Below, one piece after another: positions 1 through 10,233 of a stretch of 55,879 nt of DNA. The notes under the pieces are model-generated. The model saw only the letters and a list, made by a program, of their open reading frames with translations, ran no database searches and had not been told where the DNA came from. The position numbers were made by a program, and so were the translations under genes. Every line of letters begins with the position of its first letter. Within the stretch, counting starts at the first letter, position 1. The stretch comes from Triparma columacea. Its lineage: Eukaryota; Sar; Bolidophyceae; Parmales; Triparmaceae. The stretch covers positions 31,684 to 87,562 of the forward strand of contig BRYA01000146.1 in the NCBI GenBank assembly GCA_030267965.1, written 5' to 3'.

Positions 1-2952
1 GTCGAGGAGGTTTCGTCAGGGGAGTCTGGTTTGGACTCAGATACAGACTCTGATGTTGAGTTTAATCTCTCTGACATGCTCGAAGGATCCGGGTTCTCGG
101 ACATGGGCGTCGGGGGCGGCAAATTTGGCACATTCCTCCCTATCTTCCACCACGATGACCTAGAGAACGTGAACTCCGTGGAGGTTGACGCTTTGATTAT
201 GCACACGGGCTTGATGCCGAGCGCAGTTATCAGGGGGGAGGCGGCCAGGTTCAATTTTGGGATCGATCAACAGCAGCTGAAGATATTGAGCTCGTTCATC
301 AACAACTTTGGGGTGGGGGACATGGGGGAGGATGAGGGGGGGGGAGAGGGAAAGGTGAGTAGGGGAAGGGGAAGGAGGAGCGAAGTGACGACCACACCGT
401 TTTTCTTAACCCTGCTTTCCCGTCTCCAGCAGAAGGTCCTCAACCCCTCCGTATGGGAACCCAAGTCAATGACGATAATTGAGATCTGGCAACGACGTCA
501 ATCCCTGTCGTGGGAGGCCAAGCGTCTTCGCAGCTCCCCCCAGCTCACCGATAGACTGGCCGAGAGGCTGACCAGAATAGAAGCAGAGGCTGCGGAATGC
601 TTGAGGTCACTGGAGGACAGGATTTCGAAGTTCACGTTGAGGGCTCGGCAGCTGGAGGTCAGACCTAACCTTCAACTCTTCCTGCTCCTCCCTTCCGTCG
701 TCTTGGAGCTGAAGGCCGTTTCCAAGGGCCTGGGCCGTCGGAACGACCCGTTCATGCGCCTGCGTATCTCCGGCGTCGGGGTCACGGTATCGTCATACGA
801 GGGAGGGGACATATCAGTGCTCTTGAGCGTGCACGCAATCCGCGTCGACGGCTTCGAGAGGTCCCACGGCGCGGCCAAGCTGGAGGGGAAGAACATGGTG
901 GGGGGGTTCGGGTACGGGTACGCCAACAAATTGAGGGGGAAATACGGGAGCGGGAGCGGGAGGGCGGCTAGGCTGCCGGCGGAGTGGGATGAGGGGGGGA
1001 ATGTTGACATGGTGAGCATTCTGTTGGTCGTTGGGGAGGGGGGGGAGGCGAGTGACGAGTGGGAGTTTCTGGTGAGGCACTTTGAGGTTAACATCGTGCC
1101 GCTGGTTGTTACCATCACCAAGAGTCAAATTACAGGGATTATATCGTTCTTTACTCAGGGGGGTTTGATGGGCAGTAAGGAGAGAAGGAGGGAAAAGAAG
1201 GGGGAAAGGAGGTTGGAGAGAGCCAAGAAGAAGTTCTTGGGGGAGGGGTTGGGAGGGGCGGCAAAGGAGGAAAAGGAGGATCAGGAGGATGAGGGAGAAG
1301 AGGAGGGAGGGTTGAAGATGAAGAAGAGCAAGAAGAGCAAGAAGAATAAGAAGAACAAGAAAGAAAAAACGGGGAAGAAAGGTGGTTTGATTTCAAAGAT
1401 GAAGAAACTTGGCAATGTGAAAAAGAAGCTTGGAGGGAAGAACAAGGGGGAGGACGAAGGAAATAGAGACAGTGGGGGGGGGTACGGGGGGGTTTACGGT
1501 GATGATGGTGAAGGGAACGACGACAACGACGACTATGATATTGAGGAGGAAGAAGAGGAGGAGGAGAGTTCTGATTCTGAGGATGAAACTTCCTCGGCTA
1601 CGGTAGAGACGTCATCCTTAGGGTTTTCGGCGTCAAATCCATCGTCAACCACCACAACGGTAACCTCGTCGCCTATAATGTCAGTCCTGCGTAAGTTTCC
1701 CGGTTCGCCAGGTGTCAGCTTGAGCGGTGAGAAGAAGAAGAGTGGGGGTAAGAGGATGTTCAAGAAGCTCTTCAAGAAGATCGGCAGTCCATTAAGTCGA
1801 AGCTCGGCCATTGAAACAGTGGAGAGAGGACCGGGATGGGACAGGTCGGAAGCTAGGTCGGAAGGTAGGTCGGAAGGTAGGTCGGGTGCAATCTCTGAGG
1901 ATCTTTTGGAGATTCCACAAAACACTGCGGAAGGCAGCAGATCAAGGGCGGCCTCCTGGGAGAGCTTAGGGAGCGCGGGTAGCCGGAGGAGCTCCGACGG
2001 CGATTACGAAGACGCCGAAACCGGACGCGCCTCCATCGGCGGTGACGCCCTCGCGCCTCTGCAGGGGGGGCAGCAGTCGCCGCAGCAGTCGCCGCAGCAG
2101 TCTATCTCAGCGGGGAAAAGCCCCCCGGCGTCACCTGGGAGCAGGAGGGGGAGCGTGAGCGTGAGCCAGGGGGTCATCCACATCAGGAGGCCAAGCGTTA
2201 AGAGGGGGAGCCTGCTGGCGGCTGAGATCCTTGGGGGGGTCAGTAGGGGGGTTAGGAAGGGGGTGAGGGTGTCGGTTAAGGGGGTAGAGAAGGGGCTGAA
2301 GAGCATTAACCCGCTGCAGCTTATTAACACCGGGGACCCTGCGGTTATGGCGGGGAGGAAGAACGGAAAGAAGGATGATTTAGGGTCGAAGGTTGTGGCG
2401 TTTCAGAGGGTGCGGCTTGGGGAGGTCAACGTGTTCGTCAGCTACAGGGGGGAGGGATGGATCAACATCGAGGACTTCGACGACCTCCGGCTGACAGTTC
2501 ACGAGGTACTGTACAGGGGGAAGGTCTGCACGCTTCTAAGCATGGGGCTCAACCTAAGGAGGAGGGTCGTGCTCGACCTGCTGGGGCAGGTCGGCCGGAA
2601 CTTTGAAAATATCGGGGCATTCTTCGCCAAAAAGTTCAGCTTCAACGGGGGGGGGATGGGGTGCGTGAAGGGAGAGGGGGGTTACGAGCTAAAGGGGGAG
2701 GAGGATGAGAGGATGATGGACTTTGGGTGGGGTGGGGAGGACGATGGGAGGGATATGGACAGCTCGGGAGGGTGGGGGGAGAACCCGCTCAGGAGAGATA
2801 GCGTTACAATCCAGAAGAACAACGGAGATGCAGCGGTCAAGAAGTTCAGGCGTGGGGTCATGGAAAAGAAGGACGGGAGGGAGGTTTGGAATGAGGCGGA
2901 GAAGGAGAAGGAGAAGGCAAGGGGGTTGCTGTGGGGGGGGCAGGGGTCGTAG
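1..2952 (+). CDS. C-terminal part of a large protein, probably bridge-like lipid transfer (SABRE/Hobbit/FMP27-type); 5' end outside window
   Basis: The reading frame is open from base 1 to the TAG at 2950-2952, so this is the 3' end of a longer gene. I read two exons, 1..354 and 430..2952, with a 75-nt GTGAGT...CAG intron that keeps the frame. The visible protein alternates beta-strand-like blocks with low-complexity inserts: an early block (nt 100-300), a coiled stretch (nt 430-660), a second block (nt 660-1160), a Lys/Glu-rich then acidic insert (nt 1165-1600), Ser/Arg-rich sequence, and a last ordered block at nt 2380-2640 resembling C-terminal segments of bridge-like lipid transfer proteins, which carry bulk lipid at membrane contact sites. 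That assignment is an inference from weak pattern similarity. The basic insert could bind membranes or nucleic acid. Its stop is 54 bp from the stop of the opposing gene. Confidence 0.5.
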   Translation, partial: VEEVSSGESGLDSDTDSDVEFNLSDMLEGSGFSDMGVGGGKFGTFLPIFHHDDLENVNSVEVDALIMHTGLMPSAVIRGEAARFNFGIDQQQLKILSSFINNFGVGDMGEDEGGGEGKVSRGRGRRSEVTTTPFFLTLLSRLQQKVLNPSVWEPKSMTIIEIWQRRQSLSWEAKRLRSSPQLTDRLAERLTRIEAEAAECLRSLEDRISKFTLRARQLEVRPNLQLFLLLPSVVLELKAVSKGLGRRNDPFMRLRISGVGVTVSSYEGGDISVLLSVHAIRVDGFERSHGAAKLEGKNMVGGFGYGYANKLRGKYGSGSGRAARLPAEWDEGGNVDMVSILLVVGEGGEASDEWEFLVRHFEVNIVPLVVTITKSQITGIISFFTQGGLMGSKERRREKKGERRLERAKKKFLGEGLGGAAKEEKEDQEDEGEEEGGLKMKKSKKSKKNKKNKKEKTGKKGGLISKMKKLGNVKKKLGGKNKGEDEGNRDSGGGYGGVYGDDGEGNDDNDDYDIEEEEEEEESSDSEDETSSATVETSSLGFSASNPSSTTTTVTSSPIMSVLRKFPGSPGVSLSGEKKKSGGKRMFKKLFKKIGSPLSRSSAIETVERGPGWDRSEARSEGRSEGRSGAISEDLLEIPQNTAEGSRSRAASWESLGSAGSRRSSDGDYEDAETGRASIGGDALAPLQGGQQSPQQSPQQSISAGKSPPASPGSRRGSVSVSQGVIHIRRPSVKRGSLLAAEILGGVSRGVRKGVRVSVKGVEKGLKSINPLQLINTGDPAVMAGRKNGKKDDLGSKVVAFQRVRLGEVNVFVSYRGEGWINIEDFDDLRLTVHEVLYRGKVCTLLSMGLNLRRRVVLDLLGQVGRNFENIGAFFAKKFSFNGGGMGCVKGEGGYELKGEEDERMMDFGWGGEDDGRDMDSSGGWGENPLRRDSVTIQKNNGDAAVKKFRRGVMEKKDGREVWNEAEKEKEKARGLLWGGQGS
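355..429 (+). other. In-frame, stop-free intron (75 nt)
   Basis: It starts GTGAGT and ends CTCCAG, and its length is a multiple of three. Read through, it encodes 25 Arg/Ser/Thr-rich residues without a stop, unlike the flanking conserved-looking sequence. Its 5' part contains GAGGAGCGAAGTGACG, nearly the same string as in the intron that starts at 46220. A second CAG directly follows (430-432), so the acceptor is ambiguous by 3 nt. Confidence 0.65.
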
Positions 2953-3006
2953 CGAATAATGTGTGTGTGTTTGTGTGTTTCTATAACAAAACATGCATGT
3001 ATTTCT

Positions 3007-3582
3007 TCAATTTGATTGCAGGTTCACAGTTGCGTCGGGGTTGCTCGTGTAGTTTACGTATCCTACAGCTCTCCTCGCTTCCTCAACATCCTCCACCGGT
3101 ATCATGCCGGTCCACTCCCTCTCCTCCTCCCTCATTTCCTTGATAATCGCCTCAACCTCGATTTTGTCGTAAGGCTCCACCAGCAGCTGGGCCCGGAGGT
3201 CCTCCAGGGAGGTCAGGAAGGCGTTACGGTGGAGATCGCGGAGGTCGAGGTCTGAGATCATTACGGACTTGGGAGTGGGGGGACCACCTGGTGATGTTTT
3301 GAGGAACGAGCGGTCGTTGAGGAGGGTGGTCGTGGTGGAGTAACGGAGGGAGGAGGTGTAAAGGATGAAGAAGGAGCGGATGGTGGGGATGGGGGTGGTG
3401 AGGAGAAGGGGGAAAGCTTTGGGGCTAGGAGGAGGGTCAGATTTGAGGGATGAGAGCTCTTGAAACACAGTCATAATGGGGACTAATTTTCTAATATCTG
3501 CAGTTGGTGGTTGCGGTCTATAGTTCTGTGTTGTTGTTGTCGTTGTTGTTGTGGGTGTTGGAGACAGAATGGAAGTAGACAT
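3007..3582 (-). CDS. Unknown protein, 191 aa
   Basis: A single-exon frame with ATG at 3582-3580. The N-terminal 35 residues are Ser/Thr/Pro-rich and look disordered, possibly a transit peptide. The middle is hydrophobic-poor, and the C-terminal 80 residues contain a charged helical stretch (ELRAQLL-like, then Glu/Lys-rich) ending in a short polar tail. I recognise no family. The coding case rests on an uninterrupted 191 codons, a plausible TATA-like site about 145 bp upstream, and a position that fits the tight convergent layout with the preceding gene. The start codon lies inside a 12-bp tandem repeat, and the frame stays open upstream of it without another ATG, so a 5' exon cannot be excluded. 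Confidence 0.55.
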   Translation of the reverse strand: MSTSILSPTPTTTTTTTTQNYRPQPPTADIRKLVPIMTVFQELSSLKSDPPPSPKAFPLLLTTPIPTIRSFFILYTSSLRYSTTTTLLNDRSFLKTSPGGPPTPKSVMISDLDLRDLHRNAFLTSLEDLRAQLLVEPYDKIEVEAIIKEMREEEREWTGMIPVEDVEEARRAVGYVNYTSNPDATVNLQSN

Positions 3583-3636
3583 TGAAGTAGAAATTGAAGC
3601 AGAAATTGAAGTAGAAATTGAAGTAGAAAGTGAAGC
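3572..3636. repeat. 12-bp tandem repeat (GAAGTAGAAATT, about 5 copies)
   Basis: Imperfect copies of GAAGTAGAAATT run across the start of the minus-strand gene. On that strand they encode Thr-Ser-Ile-Ser type repeats. One altered base (GACATT instead of GAAATT) creates the ATG used as start. Confidence 0.8.
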
Positions 3637-4159
3637 CAGAAAGGCCGACCTTGCAAGCTGTGGTTGTAAACAAGGGTGTAAACATTCAGATTGGCGTAAT
3701 GATGATAATGATAATAATGTGAGGGTGTATATAGAAAGGGTCGGGGCTCTCCTGGTAGGTGAGAGTGGGGTTATATGGGGTTAGCAAGTTATAATCCGCA
3801 GATCTTAAGCAAGTTCCTGCATACTGATCCTATTATCCCGCAGGCGAATACTTTAGGTCCGCGGATTAGTCCAAAATGAAAGCAGAATCCTGAATTAAAA
3901 GGTCATTTTTCCTCGTCACCATAATCACTTTTTTCCCAATTATTCACCTCCTCGGCAACGTCTGAGACCGTTATTTAGATTTCTCGGCCTGAAAGCCCGT
4001 CACAGTCTTCCAGATACCAACCAATTGTCCCAATACGGCCGGGAACTTACATATTAGTCAGCAGAAAATGGTCATCCAAAAGCCGGAGTTTTGCCTGAAG
4101 ACAACAATTAAGGCCTGGGACTCCCTACCTTTTCCTCCAAGTCGTTGAAATAATTCATT
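3583..4159. other. Divergent intergenic spacer
   Basis: 577 bp between the divergent starts of the unknown minus-strand gene and the RCC1 gene. Apart from the 12-bp repeat and the minus-strand TATA-like site, I see only AT-richer unique sequence and no further frame or RNA gene. It probably holds both promoters. Confidence 0.6.
3728..3733 (-). promoter_or_regulatory. TATA-like site of the minus-strand gene at 3582
   Basis: TATATA on the minus strand, about 145 bp upstream of the ATG. It is the only TATA-like match in the near 5' flank. Position and consensus are the only support. Confidence 0.35.
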
Positions 4160-6233
4160 ATGAAGACGTCACAATACACAAATATACCACCAATACCTCC
4201 AACCAAAACAACACTGACTGACAATCTACCATTAAAAATCCTTCAACAAAGTCTTGCCCTTCGGAGCCTCTTCGATACCTCCCATCAAACTTCCACACAA
4301 TCATCTTCAACGCCAACAAAATCCGCAAACTACCTTTGGGAAGAGGGTGGTATGGAATCCCCCTCCGTTGTTACAAAGGATGCCCAAGGAAGCTACCACT
4401 TCAAGGGCACCAAATCCATGGAACTAGCAGACAGGTACATATCTGCCCTCCGGAATGACCACAAGCAGGTCGTTGGCGACCCCGCCTCCAGGGATCTCTC
4501 TGTGCCCCCGCCCCTCCCCAACATCCAGAACAAGCTAGAGGCCTCCATGTCCACCATGCTCATCACCAAGGACAGCAGGGGCAGGCACCAGATCGCTCAG
4601 TACCTCCTCAGGTTCACGGCCATCGTCGACAACGCGGTCATGCCGATCGTGGGGGGGTGGGAGGAAATCAGGGGGGGGAGGGCGGGGCTGCTGGTTCAGA
4701 GAGTACTGAGATACCTAGAAGATAGGGTCAAGGAGGTCAGGGGGCTGGTTAGCGTGGTGGAGGAGGTGAGGGGGAGGGGGGGGGGGGGTGAAAGCAAGGA
4801 AGAGGGGGGACTAAGGAAGGCACGGAGATTTGGGATCAAAGATAAAATGAGTAGCCTCCCTCGCCTCTCTCACACAATACACACACATACACACACACAC
4901 ACTCTACTCTCTTTTCTCTTTGTCGTCTGCAGCCTGAGGCCAATTGGATGGGAAAGTCAGATTGGAATCACCCTCTTCAAGAAGCTTTGAGGGTGGCTGA
5001 TCTGCTCTCCCTCCTATTCGAGGGTTCCGTGAAGCGAGGCAACGATCGAAATGCCTTCCCGCTCAACCCAGATACCCTCATCATCGACATGAACATAGAA
5101 CCCTATAAAGAAGGGAACCCTATACAGGGTTATGGTTTATCCAACCCCCTCCCTCTAACCTTCACCCTCCCTCTCCTGGACGAAGAACTGGACGTGCCGA
5201 CGATCCTTTTCTTCCTCTCAGTGTGTGAAAAGTGGCACAAACCTGCTCCACACAGTCTCAGGGCCTCAGATCAAGACATCAAAACTGACTTCATTATCAA
5301 CAATATCGTCGCGTACTTCCCCTCCACCATGGAGCTTAACGACTCCTTCTGCTTGCAGTGCATCAGCACTGGCCTCAACCTCTCTTCCCTCCCTGATGAC
5401 TCCCACTTCACCCCCTCTTTCCTCTCCAAAATAACACGCCGCTACAAGACCCTAAAGGACGCCATCACCTCCTTTCTCCCCTCTCCCACCACCCTCCTAA
5501 CCCTGAGCGTCCTCCCCAACACCCCTCTCCCCCACCCCACCCCCTATCTGATTCCCTTCCCCTCCACCATCTTCGTAAAGAGCATATCCTGCGGCGGCGA
5601 GCACTCCGCCGTCGGCGCCCTCGACGGTTCCTTCTGGACCTGGGGCCGCGGCGGCTTCGGCAGGCTCGGACACGGGAACAACACCAAGGACGTCTGGAGG
5701 CCAAAGAGGGTCAAGTTCCAGGAGGGGAAGGTTAAGGTGGACGTTGTGGCTTGCGGGTACGCGTACACGTGCGTGGGGGGGGAGCTTGACGGGGTCAAGG
5801 GAAAGATGTGGAGCTTCGGGGCCAACGAGAACGGCAGGTTGGGGACGGGGGACGACAAGGACAAGTTCGTCCCTACCCTGGTAAGGTTCGAGGGCGAGGG
5901 GGGAGGGGGGGCGGTGAGGGTAGAGGACATAAAGGCCGGGAGCACCCACACTTGCATGCTGGCGGAGGACGGGAGGGTCTACACGTGCGGGCACAAGGAC
6001 TACAACGGGCACGGGGCCTCAGCCAAGGAGGACCTCTTAACGCCAAGGATGCTGCCGCTCGACGAGCCCGTAACAGGGGTGAGCGTGGGGCCGGGAGGGT
6101 ACCACTCACTGGTGGTGGGGAGGAGCGGGAAGGTTTACAGCTGGGGACACAACAGGGTAGGACAGCTGGGATGTGAACCGAAGGAGTGCGAGCAGAGGCT
6201 GAACGAGGGGGAGGTGAGATTGGGGGGCTGATT

Positions 6234-6288
<55 letters not shown>

Positions 6289-7579
6289 CGGAAAAAATGC
6301 TAACCCCTCCCACACACACACTTAGAACGAGGCAAACTTTAGGCCAACGCCCACAGAAGTCAAGCACACCGGGTACGGTATCGTGGGAGTCGAGGCGGGT
6401 TGGGGGCACAGCGCGTTCTTCGGCCGGTCCGGCGTCGCGGTTTGCGGCCGCAACGTCAAGGGGCAGCTGGGCCTCGGGGATCCCTGGGACAGCACCAAGT
6501 TCCCCAGGAACGAGCGGAGCCACCCCTACTTGGCCAGGTTCACGAACGTTCCGGTGCCGCCTTGCAAGGCGGTCAGCTGCGGGGGGGAACACACCCTATG
6601 TCTAACGACCGACAACGTCGTTTACGCGTTCGGGAAGGGGGAAAGGGGCCAGTGCGGGAGGAACAAGAAGGGGGAGGTCGATGCGGAGTACCACGAGCCA
6701 AGAGTTGTTACGGAGGTCGATGATCTGGGGAGGGAGGTCCTGGCAATATGCGCGGCAAACAATTTGAGCATGGTGCTGTTTGGGGGGGCGAGGGTGAAGA
6801 CCTTAACAGACATGTGTAGAGATCTGATTACAGACAGGGGCGAGACGCCGTTCGAGGAGCTCGGCCTCGATGAGGAGTATCGAGAGTACATTGAGGGGAA
6901 GAGGGGGGAGAAACGGATCAACGATGGAGGGAGCGCGGTGGACCTCGTGGGAAGGACCGTGAGAGGGATTCTGGGGAACATGTGGAGGGAGGGAAAGATC
7001 GTTGGCAGGCACCCCAAAAATCAGACACGCTATGTGGTGGAGTTTGAGGTCATTGAGGGGGAAGAAAACCATAACATCGAATTGCCAGGAATCTCCATGG
7101 TGGAAGGAAAGATGAGGATGATAATCGGGAACAGGTGAGGCGGAGTGAGGGGCGAAAAGATGAGATGAGATGGGAGCGGAGTGTGGAGCAAAGCAACGAA
7201 CCCTCAGCGTTGACAATGGCGAAGAGAATTGCCATTTCATTTCCCCAATCTAACCCCTTTTGCGATTCGCTTCGCTCATCGCAGGGTCATAAGGTTTTTG
7301 CTCACTTGCTACGACGACAACGACGTCGAGGCCGACCTCTTTACCAAATTTCTTACCTGGTACGGAGAGGAGAGGTTGAAGTCTGGGCATGGAGAGTTCG
7401 GAAATAATTCCGAGCTCTGCACTGACTACTGCAGGCAGTTCGCCTACCAACCTGCGCTAGAAGAGTACGCGGTTCACCATATAGAGACGCTGTTCGCGCA
7501 CGCGGGGTGGGCAGGGGAGGGCGAGGGGGGGGGGGAGTTTGAAGAGGACATGGATGTCGCTGAGGATGCGTTTGATTAA
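4160..7579 (+). CDS. RCC1-repeat (beta-propeller) protein with C-terminal Tudor/SH3-like segment, 996 aa
   Basis: Exons 4160..4765, 4933..6213, 6326..7134 and 7285..7579; all phases join. Residues 1-410 show no domain I recognise. Residues about 415-760 hold at least six RCC1-type units, marked by recurring CGGEHS / AGSTHTC / GPGGYHS / AGWGHS / CGGEHT openings followed by WGRGGFGRLGHG, WSFGANENGRLG, YSWGHNRVGQLG and FGKGERGQCG. Such propellers act as scaffolds or exchange factors (RCC1 itself works on Ran). Near residue 830-885 comes a VG-x-V...W-x-x-G-x-I-V...YVVEF pattern like a Tudor or Agenet barrel, which may bind modified peptides. The C-terminus is acidic. Without catalytic neighbours the target cannot be named. 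The stop lies 36 bp from that of the opposing MEKHLA gene. Confidence 0.85.
4871..4904. repeat. (CA)n microsatellite in RCC1 intron 1
   Basis: An imperfect run of CA dinucleotides just before the polypyrimidine tract and the CTGCAG acceptor of intron 4766..4932. Confidence 0.8.
6234..6288. repeat. (ATG)n microsatellite, about 18 copies, in RCC1 intron 2
   Basis: An uninterrupted ATG/GAT triplet run occupies half of the 112-nt intron 6214..6325. It is a likely length polymorphism and explains a stray poly-Met frame here. Confidence 0.95.
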
Positions 7580-7615
7580 AGACTAAAGTTGAATTGATTA
7601 AACTAGAACAGAGGA

Positions 7616-8188
7616 TTAGTTGGAGGGCAAGTGCTCTACTTTGTCACTATCGAAAAATGCGGCGGCACCCCTCCTCACGTTGGAGGAGTCGTACAGCTCC
7701 CATACTATTGCTCGAATAAGAAATCTACTCTTATCAGATGCCACCCTAATCCCCTCATAGTCGTCCACATATCTCTGGGATTTGACCTTCTCCATAAAGA
7801 CCTGTCGGGCTTCCCTGTCCTCCCCCTCTTCTGCAGAAAATCGCGAAGGCGTGGAAGTGAATTTGTTATAATCCATCTTAAAGAGGGACTGCCCCGCTGT
7901 GTTGGCGTACGTGAAAATTGGGTCATCACCAGTTGAGTGGGAAAGCAACACAAGGGAAGGATGATTGTAGATCACTGATGCCGAAGAGGGCGAGATCGGG
8001 CCGGAAGGGACGCCAAAAGTAGAGCGCAGGTCGACGTTTGAACAGCTTTGAAGTGAATTTAGGACTAAATCCAAATGTGTTGGGTGATCTTGGGGCTGAA
8101 TACCGATTGAGAGTGCACAAATAAACGAAGGAAGGAAGGAGAGGAGGACGAGGAGATTTAGGAAGAGAATTAAGCTTACACGTGGCAT
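7616..8188 (-). CDS. Secreted or organelle-targeted MEKHLA-domain protein, 190 aa
   Basis: A single exon. Residues 1-25 form a clear signal peptide: a short basic start, a long Leu/Phe-rich core, then a Cys-Ala-Leu-Ser cleavage region. Residues about 60-185 match the MEKHLA domain, a PAS-related fold: a V-L-L-S-H-S-T-G-D-D-P-I-F opening, YANTAGQSLF, a Pro-Ser-Arg-x-S-A-E step, an alignable YVDDYEGIRVAS core and a final hydrophobic AFF strand. MEKHLA occurs at the C-terminus of plant HD-ZIP III regulators and as stand-alone proteins in cyanobacteria and algae. A signal peptide in front of it suggests entry into the secretory route or a complex plastid. Ligand and role are unknown. No DNA-binding domain is present. 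Confidence 0.85.
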   Translation of the reverse strand: MPRVSLILFLNLLVLLSFLPSFICALSIGIQPQDHPTHLDLVLNSLQSCSNVDLRSTFGVPSGPISPSSASVIYNHPSLVLLSHSTGDDPIFTYANTAGQSLFKMDYNKFTSTPSRFSAEEGEDREARQVFMEKVKSQRYVDDYEGIRVASDKSRFLIRAIVWELYDSSNVRRGAAAFFDSDKVEHLPSN

Positions 8189-8655
8189 CTAATTGACGTT
8201 TGTCGTCCTAATTGGTTGGACTAACCAACCGAATATAAATTAGCAATTTTGCTCAACATTTTATTTAGTCTCAAATAATTTCTTAATGTATTTGACTTAT
8301 ATAATAATCACATTTGTTTTATTGCTTGAGTATATGATATCTAAATATGAAATCTAGTAATTCTAAAATAATAAAGATTTTATTTTGTGGGGTTAGTATT
8401 TAATGATTGTCTGAAATTATTATTTGATCATTTAATGATTTATTGTGACAGTTTTAATCGATACTAAGCGCTTCTCAAAAATGTTGTTTTGCCGTTTCAA
8501 ATAGCATTTTTAGTTAACAAATATTTCTATAGAAATTTCAAAGTGATCGAAATTGAACATAATTATGAGAAAAAGAAGAAATAAAGTCTATAATCATTCC
8601 AATTTCCACTTTTTTGACATTTTTTGTTTTCGTTTGCTTCCTACACTTACTTGTC
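8189..8655. other. AT-rich spacer between two minus-strand genes
   Basis: 467 bp, clearly more AT-rich than anywhere else in the first 40 kb, with many short ATTT/AATTAT runs. It contains the promoter of the MEKHLA gene and the 3' flank of the arsenite methyltransferase gene. I see no frame, hairpin array or RNA gene. Confidence 0.6.
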
Positions 8656-9963
8656 CTAACAACAGCCCCCCCCCCCACTCGCCCCACCCCCCTTCCCGTT
8701 ATCATTCACGCTCTCAAACGGCACATTCTTCCCGCAGCCGTCAAAGATACCATAATGTTCGTTGAAGTTCCCAATGTAGTCGAAATGTTCCTGGAACCTC
8801 GTCTCCTTGAGCATCCTCCAAGTGTTCCCGCACACTGGGAAGACCTTCCCCTTCTCGATCACGTGGTGTGCATCGAGCTTAAAAGCATGCTCAGAGGAGC
8901 CCCCGAGGAATGGGACAGTGCCCTTGTAAATTACAGCCTGCCCGTAATCTTCGCAATCTGACTCAAGCTCAGGGAGCTTGAACAACCTGTAAGTGGCGGA
9001 GTAGAACTTGATGTTCCCGCATTTCCTCTCAAGGGCTGCGTTGTTGATACTTATCCTCGAGTCTTCCACTAACCTTGGATCGGAAAACCCGCATTTCTTC
9101 GCCAAGCCCAGAAAGTCGTTCCAGTAAAGCGCACCCGATATGCACTCCCCCCATAGCGTCTCATCCTTTCTCAACTCGTCAGGTACTCTCCTGTCCGAGT
9201 AAACGTCAGAGAAGTAGAGTTCTCCCCCCTCCTTAAGGCACTTGTACGCGTCTCTCAACACTGCCTCTTTGTCTGGTGAGAGGTTAATCACGCAATTAGA
9301 GACAACAACGTCCGTTTGACCGTCCTTCATATCGTCAGGGAGGATATCGTTGAACTTCTCAATGTATCCCTCAACGAAATCAACATTGCCGAAAGAGAGC
9401 TTCATCTCAGTGGCCTTATCCTCATGGAACTTCACCCCTTCCCTCGCAACCTCCAGCTGCTCCTTGGTCATGTCGACCCCCACGACCTTACCCTTCCCCC
9501 CCACTAGTTGACTGATGATGAAAACATCCCTCCCACTCCCACTGCCTAAGTCAACAACCTTCCTTCCTTCAAGGCAGTCGGGGATGCAGATACCGCAACC
9601 GTAGTATTTCGAAATGACCTCGGGACTGACATTCTTAATTAGTTCCCTAATGATTGGGGGAGGCCTGCCTGCAGTGGTACAAGCATTTGTGGCCAGCGAG
9701 TCGGAGTTTTGTAGAACTTTACCGTAGTAATCCCTACGATGGGTGAGCAGGGTGAGTGTTAGAGCACATTATTTGATTAAAGAGAACGATGACGATAAGG
9801 AAGTATAACCGCAAATATAACCAAATGGAGGCACAATGGAGGATCAAATTCTTTGTTTTCTTCCACGATAGCGCCAGCAAAGTTCTGAAAAAGACACAAC
9901 ACACACGTCTTTTTCATCAAATACTCACTGAACGCTCTGTGTTGTCGCAGTACTAGTCGCCAT
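8656..9963 (-). CDS. AS3MT-like (arsM): Arsenite methyltransferase, 370 aa
   Basis: Exons 9963..9929 and 9733..8656 (minus strand), with an intron of 195 nt; the junction recreates the conserved VQ-DYYGKVL opening. It transfers methyl groups from S-adenosylmethionine to trivalent arsenic. Visible family marks in order: NACTTA (first Cys), the YYGCG Cys, SAM motif VVDLGSGSGRD, GVDMT, VVVSNCVINL with its conserved Cys, the GELYFSDVYSDRRVP block, GECISGALYW (the arsenic-site Cys), and a C-terminal Gly-rich tail ending in Cys-Cys, as is common in this family. Length is normal. A first ATG search alone would start it at the internal GTG and lose the SAM loop. It shares a 270-bp divergent spacer with the PI3K gene. 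Likely cytosolic detoxification. Confidence 0.95.
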
Positions 9964-10233
9964 ACTCAAAGATGAAGCGGAATAGGCAAGTGAAAACAGT
10001 AAAATGCTTGGAAGTCTCATGGTGTGACCAAAGCTGCTTGGAACCTCCTCCACTTTTTTCCATCCTCCTCTCTCATCCTCACCCCTCGTCATCCAACCAC
10101 CCAATCACATCCCGCATTGCAGTATCTTATACCCACTCTCTCCAGAGCTTTTCACCTCCCTGTCCCCCCATCTATCCTAAAATCCCATCCACCCTCTCGA
10201 TAACTGCTCACCCTCCTCATCCCAATTTCGACC
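9964..10233. promoter_or_regulatory. Divergent promoter of arsenite methyltransferase and PI3K
   Basis: 270 bp separate the two start codons. It is pyrimidine-rich towards the PI3K start. I found no clear TATA. A longer plus-strand frame here (from 9972) is not protein-like and overlaps the PI3K start. Confidence 0.5.

Noticed and set aside
5873..6592. 239-codon minus-strand frame
   Set aside because: Antisense to the RCC1 repeats and includes a poly-Ile run made by the ATG microsatellite.
8656..9504. Shorter arsenite methyltransferase starting at GTG 9504
   Set aside because: It would lack the SAM-binding loop and the first two conserved Cys; the spliced model restores both.
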